From JBBQDZ01 sp038237515 (GTDB taxonomy: Bacteria; Actinomycetota; Thermoleophilia; Gaiellales; Gaiellaceae): a stretch of 42,874 nucleotides of DNA. The position numbers and the translations under genes were made by a program. The notes below the pieces were generated by a model. The model made no database searches, had not been told where the DNA came from, and worked only from the letters and a program-made list of their open reading frames with translations. The stretch covers positions 1 through 42,874 of the forward strand of contig JBBRYP010000031.1 in assembly GCA_038237515.1 (NCBI GenBank). Reading direction: 5' to 3'. This document shows positions 1-7,456 of this stretch, piece by piece; position 1 is the stretch's first letter; each line of letters opens with the position of its first letter.

Positions 1-21
1 CTTTCGTCGTCACCATGTGGG

Positions 22-84
22 TGACCTCCTGACGGCAGGACCCGCGGCTGCCGATACAGCCCGTCTTGCCTGCTCAGGAGGTCA
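22..84. repeat. 11-bp perfect inverted repeat at the window edge
   Basis: TGACCTCCTGA at 22-32 is the exact reverse complement of TCAGGAGGTCA at 74-84, with a 41-nt spacer. The right arm contains a perfect Shine-Dalgarno (AGGAGG) six bases before a TTG. It lies in the 151-nt stretch downstream of the minus-strand polymerase gene, so it could be a terminator-like hairpin, a leader structure or the terminal repeat of a mobile element cut by the window. I recognise no transposase beside it. Confidence 0.4.
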
Positions 85-151
85 TTTTGCCTACAGCCCC
101 GGACAGCGCCTACCCCGGAAAACGGTGGATCGAGGCTAAGGGCCTGTCCGT

Positions 152-2080
152 CTACGGCTCAGCGCTCCCGGGGCAGCCGGGGAGCCTGCGCTTCACCTGG
201 TCGAGGAGGCCGCCCGGCTGGCCGGCGATGCCCCGGGGGTCGAGCCGGTACGACAGGTCGAGCGCGTAGCAGGCTCGGCGGTAGCGGCCGATCAGGAACT
301 GGTACTGCCCGAGGAAGTACCAGGTCTCCCAGTTCTCGGGCTGTAGGACCGCGCCCCGTTCGTAGAGGAGCACCGCGGCGTTCTCGTCGCCTGCGGCCGC
401 TGCCGCAAGCGCCCACGTACGGAAGGCGTCGTAGGAGAGCGGGTTGAATTGGTGGGCCGAGCGGGCGCGTGCGGCGGCTCGCGTCGGCGCCTGCGCGACG
501 AGGGCGAGCGCAGCGTCAACGCGACGGGAGGCGATCCACGGCGCGGCGAGCGAGTAGAGCGAGGCGAGGAGGGCGACAGCGACCCCCGCGACAGCCAGTG
601 CCCGGCGCGGGACCCGGCTCGAGCCGGGCCTGCTCAGGAGAGCCCCGATGACGAGCAATGCCGGGCCTGTGACCGCGACGAAGCTCCAGTCGTAGTCCAC
701 GAGCGCGTGGAGGAGGTACACGAGCGCCGCAAGCGCGAGCGCGAGAGTGGCCGCGCGTTCGGCGCCCTCTGCCCGGCGGAGCATCGCGCGCATCCCCGCC
801 ACGGCCACCGCGGCCACTCCGGCCGCGAGCAGGAAGCCGACGATCCCGAGCTCGCTCAGGAACTGGAGCGCCGTGTTGTGCGGCTCGAGGGCGACGGACT
901 CGCTGTGCCGGATCGGCCGGCGCGCCGTGTCGTAGGCCTGCGCGCCCGCCCCCTCGAGCGGGTGCTTCCGGAAGATCCGCCCCGCGTCCTTCCACCACTC
1001 CCAGCGGTTGTTCGTGCCGGCGCTCGCGAGACGGTTCGAGCTCTGCGTGACCTCCACCGGATGGCTGAACTCGCGGATCCAGCCACTCGGACCGCCGGCG
1101 CTGATCGCGAAGCCGACGACGGCGGCCACGACGGCGGCGCCGACGGCGAGACTCGCCCGGCGCTCGAGCCGCCTGCGCGCCTCCGCGTCGCGAGGCGCAC
1201 GCCGCGAGGCGACCACGACCGAAGCGGCGACGAACGCAGCGCCGGCCGCGAGGAGAACCGCGAAGAGCGCGCCGGCACCGGCACGCTCCGCGTGCGTGGC
1301 GGTCGACCCGAGGTCGTGCGCCGACAGCGCCCAGGCCGAGAGCGCGAGCGCCGGAGCTCCCGTGAGGCCTACCACAGCAATGCCTTCGAGGCGATCGTCG
1401 GTGCAGGCGAGCCAGATGACGACGGCAACAGCGCCGACGAAGACGCCCGTCCGTGAGTACGTGAGAAGCGTCGCGACGAGCGCGCCGTAGACGAGCAGCG
1501 CCCCGCCGATCCGCGCCGCGAGCGGGCGCCACCGCGGCGACGCCGTCCACAGTCCGAGGACGAGCGCGACGTCCCCGAGCAGAGCGAGTGCGTTCGGGTA
1601 GCCGACCGGCCTGCGCAGGCGCGAGCCGTAGCCGTGCAGGTCGTACGGGAAGAGGGCCGGCAGGACGCGGCTCAGGAGCGCCCAGCCGATGACTGCCGCA
1701 AGGAGGGCTGCAAGTGCCGCCGCGAGCACGCGCGCCGGGCGGGGGACGAGAGCTCCGAAGAAGAGGCCGACGATTGCGAAGCCGAGGTAGGCGAGGCCGC
1801 GGTTGAAACCGTCCCACGACCGGTCGGGAACGACCGACCAGGCCATCGACGCGCCGCTCCACGCGACGAGAAGGCCGAGCAAGGCCACGTAGAGCCACGC
1901 GAGACGCCCGCGGGGCCTCGCGACGAGGCCGGCCAGCATCGCGGCGAGGAGGGCTGCGGCCAGGAGGAGCGCGGCGCTCCCGATCCAGAAGAGCCGAGTG
2001 TCGCTCGCGCCGCCGCCGAAGAACAGAGCCCAGGCAAGCAGAGCGGCCGCAGCCGCCGGCACGAGTCGGGCTTCAACCAT
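152..2080 (-). CDS. O-antigen ligase/Wzy-like polytopic membrane protein with C-terminal TPR region
   Basis: The 642-residue product has many hydrophobic segments over roughly its first 530 residues, then a soluble tail. Before the last membrane segments it carries EPHNTALQFLSELGIVG, which matches the His-Asn...Glu-x-Gly periplasmic-loop signature of the Wzy_C/O-antigen ligase family that polymerises or ligates lipid-linked glycans at the outer face of the membrane. The tail has Ala-rich helical pairs (NAAVLLYERGAVLQPENWE, then a GQYQFLIGRY segment) typical of TPRs. The ATG at 2080 is chosen because it overlaps the upstream gene's stop by 8 nt (ATGGTTGA) and is followed at once by a hydrophobic helix; the frame stays open to 2176 but that part looks non-coding. 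It is coupled to the glycosyltransferase upstream. The exact substrate is not visible. Confidence 0.75.
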   Translation of the reverse strand: MVEARLVPAAAAALLAWALFFGGGASDTRLFWIGSAALLLAAALLAAMLAGLVARPRGRLAWLYVALLGLLVAWSGASMAWSVVPDRSWDGFNRGLAYLGFAIVGLFFGALVPRPARVLAAALAALLAAVIGWALLSRVLPALFPYDLHGYGSRLRRPVGYPNALALLGDVALVLGLWTASPRWRPLAARIGGALLVYGALVATLLTYSRTGVFVGAVAVVIWLACTDDRLEGIAVVGLTGAPALALSAWALSAHDLGSTATHAERAGAGALFAVLLAAGAAFVAASVVVASRRAPRDAEARRRLERRASLAVGAAVVAAVVGFAISAGGPSGWIREFSHPVEVTQSSNRLASAGTNNRWEWWKDAGRIFRKHPLEGAGAQAYDTARRPIRHSESVALEPHNTALQFLSELGIVGFLLAAGVAAVAVAGMRAMLRRAEGAERAATLALALAALVYLLHALVDYDWSFVAVTGPALLVIGALLSRPGSSRVPRRALAVAGVAVALLASLYSLAAPWIASRRVDAALALVAQAPTRAAARARSAHQFNPLSYDAFRTWALAAAAAGDENAAVLLYERGAVLQPENWETWYFLGQYQFLIGRYRRACYALDLSYRLDPRGIAGQPGGLLDQVKRRLPGCPGSAEP

Positions 2081-4046
2081 GCGACTCGAACCGGAAGGAG
2101 ACGCGCCCCCCGCGGGAGCGCACCTCGACGCGGAAGGGCGGTGGCGGGGTCTCGATCGCGATCGTTTCGCCCGCAAACGCGCGAACGCTGAGGGTCACGC
2201 GCGCGATGTGCGCGCCGCCCCCGGCCGAAGCGGCCAGAGGGCCGGCCTCCACCGCCGCCGGCGACGTGGCCAGCACCGTCAGGCGGCCGGCCCGGCCGCG
2301 CCAGCGCGAGTAGGCGGCGAGCGGGTTCGCGGTGCCGTCGGCGAAGAGGCCCTCCGTCGCCGCCGTCAGCCGCACCTCGCCGTTACTCCGCCACAGCTCG
2401 AGCTCCCCGTTCCGCGCGAGCCTCGTGCCGGCCACCTCGAAACGCGAGCGGGCAACGACGTAGCGCGATCTCAGCCCGACGATGCGGCCGCTCGCCCAGT
2501 CGAGCGTGGTCGAACCCTGAGGCAGCGGAGCAGGCTCCTGCAGGCCGAGGCTCACCACCCCCCGCAGGCTCCGATTCCAGAACTCCGACTCCCAGACGGG
2601 GACGAACTGCTGGTAGATGCGCCCCGCGCGTATCTCGGGCTCGAACTCGGCAGTGTTGAGGAAAACCGCATGAGCGTCGCGGCCGACGGCGCGGTCGATC
2701 CACGTGCGCTCGCGAAGCCGGGCGGCGCGCGCCTCGGCGCGGTAGGTCGAGAAGAGCGAGCCCCCCGAGACGAGCAGGAAGATCGCCACGGCGGCGGCGA
2801 GCGACGGCGCGAGACGCCTCGGAAGGAGCGAGAACGCCAGCGTTGCGGCCACCGCGCCGCAGACGACGAGCAGCCGCGCGTGCGGCCGGTGCGAGAGCGG
2901 GACGAGCGCGAGCTCGTTCCCCAGAAGAGACGGCTCGCCGAAGAGCCGGTCGAGCGGGAGTGCGACCACGACGGCCAGCGCTGCCGCCGCGGCCGCGAAA
3001 GCGGGGAGGCGTGGCGCCGAGCGCTCCGCCCAGAGCACGAGCGCGAGCAGCAGCAGCGGCGCGGCATGGAACATGTAGCGCTCCTTGAGGCCCACCGGCG
3101 TCCAGCTCGCCGAGATTCCTCCGAGCACGACGACCCAAACGACGGCGGCTCCGGCCACGAGGAGGAACGCCCGCTCGGGGGGCTCGGCCCGTCGCGCGCG
3201 GGGGAGACACACGGCGAGCGCGCAGGCCGGGACGACGCCGACGGAAAGCACGAGCTCGCCGAGGCTGTAGAGGAACCAGCGGGCCTGACCGCCGGCCGAG
3301 TAGTGCGCGTTGCGTACCCCTTCGTAGACGCCGAGCGCGAGCACGCGGTGCCCGGCCGCGACCTTCGCGACGATGTAGGCGCAGGCGGCACCGCCGACGG
3401 TCGCAGCGAAGGGCCACCACGCCGTCAGCATCCGCCGGTCGCGCCGGAGGATCGCGTCGGCGGCGGCCGCGGAGAAGACGACCGGCACGAGCACGAGTCC
3501 CTGGACGCGCGTCGCGCAGGCGAGGCCGACCGCGCCGACGACGAGGGCCTGGCGGCGCAGCGTGGGCCGCTCGACCGCAAGTCCGGTTGCGAAGGCCGCG
3601 AGCAGGAACGCCGGGAAGAACGCGGTCTCCGTCATCAGCGTCCCGGTCAGGACGAAGGCGGGGAGGCAGAGCGTCAGCGCGGCGGCGGCGACCGCGCCGC
3701 GGGGCGAGAGGAACCGGCGGCCCCAGAGGTAGACGGGAATCGCGCCGAGCGTCATCACGACGGCGCCGATCGTCTTCGCCAGCGCGTAGGTCGTCGGCAG
3801 CGAGCGCGCGAGCCAGGCGGGCGCGATCAGGGCGGGATAGACGTAGCTGACGGTGACGACATGGCCGCGCACCAGAAAGCCGTGCCCGGCGGCCAGGCTC
3901 TTCGCGAGCTCGGAGTGGATCAGCTCGTCGACGAAGAGCCAGGGCGTCGCGATCTGCGTCGCGAGAAGCGCCCGGGCCGCCGCCGCGGCCGCGATCAGGA
4001 GGGCGACGAGGAGGTGCAGGCGTGCATCGGGGCGGCTGGGATTCAG
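2073..4046 (-). CDS. Polytopic glycosyltransferase (GT-C/ArnT-PMT-like)
   Basis: A membrane glycosyltransferase of about 657 residues. After the first transmembrane helix comes TPWLFVDELIHSELAKSLAAG, whose acidic Asp-Glu in the first extracytoplasmic loop is the catalytic and metal-binding feature of GT-C enzymes that use polyprenyl-phosphate sugars. About ten further hydrophobic segments follow, then a soluble C-terminal domain of about 200 residues. It probably adds sugars to an envelope glycan together with the coupled ligase-like gene downstream (8-nt overlap). The start is a problem. The frame has no ATG, GTG or TTG between the end of the DUF1643 gene (4057) and the first membrane helix. 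A CTG at 4046, just after that stop, fits best. The GTG at 4256 would overlap DUF1643 by 200 nt. Confidence 0.72.
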   Translation of the reverse strand: MNPSRPDARLHLLVALLIAAAAAARALLATQIATPWLFVDELIHSELAKSLAAGHGFLVRGHVVTVSYVYPALIAPAWLARSLPTTYALAKTIGAVVMTLGAIPVYLWGRRFLSPRGAVAAAALTLCLPAFVLTGTLMTETAFFPAFLLAAFATGLAVERPTLRRQALVVGAVGLACATRVQGLVLVPVVFSAAAADAILRRDRRMLTAWWPFAATVGGAACAYIVAKVAAGHRVLALGVYEGVRNAHYSAGGQARWFLYSLGELVLSVGVVPACALAVCLPRARRAEPPERAFLLVAGAAVVWVVVLGGISASWTPVGLKERYMFHAAPLLLLALVLWAERSAPRLPAFAAAAAALAVVVALPLDRLFGEPSLLGNELALVPLSHRPHARLLVVCGAVAATLAFSLLPRRLAPSLAAAVAIFLLVSGGSLFSTYRAEARAARLRERTWIDRAVGRDAHAVFLNTAEFEPEIRAGRIYQQFVPVWESEFWNRSLRGVVSLGLQEPAPLPQGSTTLDWASGRIVGLRSRYVVARSRFEVAGTRLARNGELELWRSNGEVRLTAATEGLFADGTANPLAAYSRWRGRAGRLTVLATSPAAVEAGPLAASAGGGAHIARVTLSVRAFAGETIAIETPPPPFRVEVRSRGGRVSFRFESHG

Positions 4047-4056
4047 CCGGGCGAAG

Positions 4057-4605
4057 CTACCAGAGCCCTCCGCGGGCGCTCTCCGGAGAACGAGGCGAGC
4101 TGGAGGCGTCAGCCGCGTCGCGCAGCCGCACGGGCACGGTGTCGCCGCGCACGTACAGGGGATGGCGGGGGAAGCCGCCCTTCGTGACGCCCAGGCAGTG
4201 CAGATCGGGAACGAGCTCGATGACGACGTCGATCCGTGATTGCTCGGCGCGCGCACCCCAGGCGGCCACCACGAGACCGCAGCCCCGCGAAACGACGGCG
4301 ATCACCCGATCGCTCTCCGCCCCGACCGGATCCTCCACCCGGCGCAGGGCGGCGGGGTCCGGGCTTCGGTAGGCGTAGAGGTTGAGCACCTGCAGGCGCG
4401 CGAAGCCCCACGAGCGGGCGAAGCCGAGGCAGCGACGGACGGTCGGATCGTTGCGGGTCTCGTCGGCCGTGGACGGGTTGAGCCCGATGAACGCCACGGC
4501 CGGGCCGCTCCTCGCCGGGGCCAGCTCGCGCGTCAAGCAGTAGCGCCAGGTGCGGCAAGGCGACAGATGCGCGCCACTCTTCTGTCGCGGACTGCTTCCG
4601 TCCAC
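4057..4605 (-). CDS. DUF1643 domain protein
   Basis: The product carries the DUF1643 hallmarks: SPCRTWRYCLTREL near residues 15-28, FIGLNPSTAD at 39-48, then DETRNDPTVRRCLGFARSWG, NLYAYRSPDP, a VVAAWG strand and a C-terminal TKGGFPRHPLY motif. Family function is not established. Members are often found near mobile or DNA-processing genes and are thought to be small nucleotide-fold proteins. The GTG at 4605 gives 182 residues, near family length; GTGs at 4629 and 4746 are in frame but would add unconserved sequence and run into the oppositely transcribed gene at 4738. Its stop is 10 nt before the likely start of the glycosyltransferase, so the three minus-strand genes probably form one operon. 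Confidence 0.8.
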   Translation of the reverse strand: MDGSSPRQKSGAHLSPCRTWRYCLTRELAPARSGPAVAFIGLNPSTADETRNDPTVRRCLGFARSWGFARLQVLNLYAYRSPDPAALRRVEDPVGAESDRVIAVVSRGCGLVVAAWGARAEQSRIDVVIELVPDLHCLGVTKGGFPRHPLYVRGDTVPVRLRDAADASSSPRSPESARGGLW

Positions 4606-4737
4606 GGGTCGGGCGAGACACTTGGTCACGTGGCAGAGAAGGGTCGAGAGGTCGGGCGCGCGGAGCCGACGCCACCGTTCGTTTGGCGTCTCGCTCTTCG
4701 GGCAACCTGCTCTTGCCAGACGGCCGGGGGGCGTTGA

Positions 4738-5166
4738 GTGGAGCAATCGAAGAGTCGCGTCGAAATCATTCTCTTCTGGATTGTCGCGCCGCTCGCCCTG
4801 GCCAGCTTGATCCTCCTGGGCGCAGTGCTCTCAGGCCATCTGGTGGCCGACACGTCGGCCACGGGCGCTCCGCCGGATTTCTCGATCACCGCCACGCCGA
4901 CGCGCCAAAGAGTCGCGCAGGCCGCGGCTGCGCGGTACACGGTCTCGCTGCGCGCACTCGAGGGCACCACCGACGACGTCCGCCTCTCGGTCGCCGGTGC
5001 GACCGGGCACTTCTCCCGTGAGCGTCTACGCCCGCCTGCCTCGACGGTGCTGACGGTGACGACCTCGCTGCAGACGGTGCCGGCGACGTATCCGATCCGC
5101 ATCACGGCCCGATCCGGCAAGCGGATGCACTGGCTGCGCGTGAAGCTCGTCGTGACCGCCGCGTAG
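4738..5166 (+). CDS. Membrane-anchored protein with Ig-like extracytoplasmic domain
   Basis: This 142-residue protein has a short basic N-terminus, one transmembrane helix (about residues 9-34) and then a domain rich in Thr, Val and Ser. The pattern YTVSLRALEGTTDDVRLSVAG followed by TYPIRITARSG resembles the alternating strands of NPCBM-associated/CARDB-type immunoglobulin-like folds found on actinobacterial surface proteins. No catalytic motif is visible. The GTG start at 4738 is directly before the charged segment and diverges from the DUF1643 gene. It appears to be a single-gene unit. Function unknown; a structural or ligand-binding cell-surface role is inference. Confidence 0.6.
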   Translation: MEQSKSRVEIILFWIVAPLALASLILLGAVLSGHLVADTSATGAPPDFSITATPTRQRVAQAAAARYTVSLRALEGTTDDVRLSVAGATGHFSRERLRPPASTVLTVTTSLQTVPATYPIRITARSGKRMHWLRVKLVVTAA

Positions 5167-5239
5167 CGCGATCGGCGAGGCTGGCGCCGCCGAATGCCGT
5201 CGACTCGCGCAGCGCGGCTCCTTCCCGAGCCCGCCGACG

Positions 5240-5575
5240 TTACGAGAGCGCGCGGCCCCAGACGATCACAGCCACTCCAGCCAGGACGACGGCCAGGCCA
5301 ATCCAGTCGAAGCGGTCGGGCGGCTTCCCGTCGACCGCCCAGCCCCAGAGCGTGGCGCCGACGATGAAGACGCCTGCGTAGCCGGCGTAGACACGCCCAT
5401 AGCGACTCTCCGGTTGGTAGGTCTGCACGACCGCATACCCGAACAACGCCGCTACACCGACCAGCGCCAGCACTGGAGTTGCTCCACCTCGAAGCCAACG
5501 CCATACCGCGTAGGTTCCGCCGAGCTCGGCGACGGCAGCCAGCAAAAAGATCCCAGCCGTCTTCAGCGCGTTCAC
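5240..5575 (-). CDS. ynfA: YnfA/UPF0060 family small membrane protein
   Basis: The 111-residue product has four hydrophobic helices with the family hallmarks AELGGTYAVWRWLR in the first pair, QTYQPESRYGRVYAGYAGVFI in the central loop and third helix, and DGKPPDRFDWIGLAVVLAGVAVI at the end. YnfA proteins belong to the small multidrug resistance-like fold, and some are reported to export dyes or drugs; the substrate here is unknown. The GTG at 5575 gives the standard length, and the longer open frame to 5707 is not family-like. The gene follows a small cysteine-containing gene on the same strand by 52 nt and is probably co-transcribed with it. Confidence 0.85.
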   Translation of the reverse strand: MNALKTAGIFLLAAVAELGGTYAVWRWLRGGATPVLALVGVAALFGYAVVQTYQPESRYGRVYAGYAGVFIVGATLWGWAVDGKPPDRFDWIGLAVVLAGVAVIVWGRALS

Positions 5576-5627
5576 CTCGGCAAGCGTACGCGGGCGCAAT
5601 AATGACGCCGTGACCGCGAATAGCCCC

Positions 5628-5951
5628 CTACGACGGCGAGGGCAGCCGCTCGCCGCCGGCGCCGAACAGGACAAGGAGCGCCTCCAGACCCTCCGGCGGA
5701 GCGACAACGGACATCACGGCGAGGCCATCTTGTTCCGAGATCGTGAAGCTGAGGAACGAACAGCACTGCTGCTCGGCGGTAGCCAGAGCCCGGACGCGAC
5801 CAACCATCTCGTCGTGTACGGGGAACGAGAAGCGCATGCCGCCGGGGATTTCCTCTCGCAGGATCGCCCCGGCGAGAAGCTCCCGCCATTCGATGAGCCG
5901 CTGCTGCTGGCCTGCCGTATCGAGCGAACACGCAATCAGGGGAAGGTTCAT
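5628..5951 (-). CDS. Small soluble protein with a conserved CysCys motif
   Basis: A 107-residue protein with pattern LIACSLDTAGQQQRLIEWRELL, then GGMRFSFPVHDEMVGRVRALATAEQQCCSFLSFTI and a C-terminal LLVLFG. This layout, an N-terminal Cys, a Gln/Glu-rich helix, a beta strand and an E-x-x-CC-x-F motif, recurs in small actinobacterial proteins that accompany metal-resistance genes (mercury or arsenic type). The pair of adjacent cysteines could bind a soft metal, but that is inference. The ATG at 5951 is chosen because sequence upstream to 6026 is not conserved in style. It is the first gene of a two-gene unit with ynfA. Confidence 0.65.
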   Translation of the reverse strand: MNLPLIACSLDTAGQQQRLIEWRELLAGAILREEIPGGMRFSFPVHDEMVGRVRALATAEQQCCSFLSFTISEQDGLAVMSVVAPPEGLEALLVLFGAGGERLPSPS

Positions 5952-6381
5952 CCCGCCAGCTTGCCACTCCGACGCGAGGTCCCCGACTAGATCGCCTTGC
6001 GAGCGCTCATCGGCGCCCGCGCTCATCGGCGCCGGCCTTCGACGAGCAGCCGGCGCTGATCGGCCTCATCAGCGATGCCGGCCCGGTAGGTCGCGCAAGG
6101 CGGCCGCCTGCCTCACCAGGAAAGCGCTCCGCGGGACCACACCAGATCAGCACTTTGGCGGCAGGGGACAGCAGGCCGGCCTCGCTTGGTTGAGCCAAAC
6201 GGCTTCCTTACGTGCTTTCGGCACTAACAAAGGGTTAACCCGGGCTTCATTCCGGGCACACCCGCGTGCAGGAGGATGCCTCATCCGGTACCTCCGCGGA
6301 CGAGGAGCGATCGCGTCTAGAGTGGATTCGCAACGCAAGAGAACACCGCCGGGCGCCGAATTCAGGGGCGCCCCTTTTGCA
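5952..6381. other. 430-nt divergent intergenic region
   Basis: The spacer lies between the minus-strand CysCys/ynfA unit and the plus-strand surface-protein gene. It holds an exact tandem duplication of GCGCTCATCGGCGCC (6003-6017 and 6019-6033), a perfect 10-bp palindrome GGGTTAACCC (6232-6241), and an adjacent imperfect CCGGG-type inverted repeat. The stretch 6190-6245 is richer in A/T than its surroundings and is the most promoter-like part. I see no RNA gene and no convincing -35/-10 pair. Confidence 0.4.
6003..6033. repeat. Two-copy 15-16 nt tandem repeat
   Basis: GCGCTCATCGGCGCC is present twice in direct tandem, at 6003-6017 and 6019-6033, separated by one C (period 16). It begins about 50 nt upstream of the minus-strand ATG at 5951, so it may lie in the promoter or leader of that unit. 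Two copies only; it may be a simple local duplication. Confidence 0.5.
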
Positions 6382-7350
6382 ATGAAGACCCGCCCCCTCA
6401 TCATCTGCCTCTCGCTCGTGGCCGCCCTCGGGCTCGCGCTCGGCGCCTCGACGGCCTCCGCCAAGGCGCCCAAGGCGAAGGTCTGCGGCCAGGCCGTCAT
6501 CGACGACTGGTGGGACGGCCACATCGACGGCAACTACGCGCGGCACTGCTACACCGACGCGATCAAGCGCCTTCCCGGCGACCTCAAGGGATACTCGAGC
6601 GCGCGCGACGACATCCTCGCCGCGATGCAGCAGCGGATCGCCGAGCAGAAGCGCGCCGAGAAGGCCCTCGCCAGGCAGAAGGCGGCCGCGCGGCAGAAGG
6701 CGAAGCAGAAGGCGGCAGCGGTGCAGAAGGCACTCGCGGCGCAGAAGGCACTCGCGGCGCGGAAGGCGGCCGCAGCCCGGGATGCGGCAGCGCGGAAGGC
6801 AGGCGCACCGCAGAAGACGAAGCAGAAGCCGGCGCCGCAGAAGGCCAAGCGGAAGCGGAACGGCTCGGCCCCACCACAGAGCCAGGGAGGCGGCAACCAG
6901 ACGAACGTCGTCGCCATTCCCGTCGGGCCGAAGAACAACGGCCCGAAGAACAACGGCCCCAAGGATCCAAAGGGCCCGGCGGCAGCTCCCGTCAAGAGCA
7001 ACCCCCGCGGCGGCGGAGCCGCAGCGACCAGGAACGTGAATCCCATGAGGCCGCGTCACCCTGTCGAGGGCAAGGCGAGCAACGGCGGCCCCACACCGAC
7101 GCCTCCTGCCGCGGATCCGCCCAACAAGGGCCGGACGATCCCGCCGGGCCCCGTGAACCAGGTAACCCGTGGGACGCTCGGTTCCGACAGCCCGACGTCG
7201 ATCCCGATCCCGCTGATCGTCCTCGCCGCGCTTGCCGGGCTCCTCATGCTCGCGGGCATCGGCGGCTTCGTCGCGCGCCGCCTCAAGACGGGCCGCCTGA
7301 CCGTTCAGCCGCAGCCGATCCGCTCGGCTCACCCGCAGCCGCGCCGCTAG
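6382..7350 (+). CDS. Secreted Lys/Ala/Gln-rich surface protein with C-terminal membrane anchor
   Basis: A 322-residue protein. Residues 1-27 are a clear Sec signal peptide (MKTRP, hydrophobic core, ASTASAKA). A short globular segment with two cysteines follows (CGQAVIDDWWDG...YARHCYTDAIKRLP), then a helix of repeated QKA/ARK units such as ALAAQKALAARKAAA, likely an extended coiled coil. Next is a Pro/Asn/Gly-rich linker with tandem GPKNN repeats, then a transmembrane helix (IPLIVLAALAGLLMLAGIGGF) and a basic tail that would remain cytoplasmic. The layout fits a wall-spanning protein exposing a small N-terminal domain. I do not recognise a family for that domain. The ATG at 6382 precedes the signal peptide exactly, although its Shine-Dalgarno is weak; the frame is open further upstream but is not protein-like there. 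Confidence 0.75.
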   Translation: MKTRPLIICLSLVAALGLALGASTASAKAPKAKVCGQAVIDDWWDGHIDGNYARHCYTDAIKRLPGDLKGYSSARDDILAAMQQRIAEQKRAEKALARQKAAARQKAKQKAAAVQKALAAQKALAARKAAAARDAAARKAGAPQKTKQKPAPQKAKRKRNGSAPPQSQGGGNQTNVVAIPVGPKNNGPKNNGPKDPKGPAAAPVKSNPRGGGAAATRNVNPMRPRHPVEGKASNGGPTPTPPAADPPNKGRTIPPGPVNQVTRGTLGSDSPTSIPIPLIVLAALAGLLMLAGIGGFVARRLKTGRLTVQPQPIRSAHPQPRR

Positions 7351-7376
7351 CGAACCGGCTCCGGAAGGGGGTTCGC
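7350..7376 (+). terminator. Hairpin after the surface-protein gene
   Basis: GCGAACC (7350-7356) pairs perfectly with GGTTCGC (7370-7376) across a 13-nt loop. It begins on the last base of the stop codon at 7348-7350. There is no T tract, so it is either a T-less actinobacterial terminator or an mRNA 3' stabiliser. Confidence 0.45.
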
Positions 7377-7456
7377 GGTTCCATCCGACGCCCGTCCTAC
7401 GCTGCCTGGTCCCGATTTCGCCCGGTAGGCGCACAGATACCCTTGGAGGCATGGAC

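Noticed and set aside
66..269. Small plus-strand frame with a good Shine-Dalgarno at the left edge
   Set aside because: Over half overlaps the polymerase-like gene on the other strand and no homologue comes to mind. The inverted repeat there is reported instead.
1998..4187. Plus-strand open frame of 729 codons over the glycosyltransferase
   Set aside because: Arg/Glu/Gly-rich mirror of the real minus-strand gene with no recognisable motif.
6919..6970. Short repeats as a possible CRISPR array
   Set aside because: The units are in-frame GPKNN codon repeats within a protein linker, without spacers.
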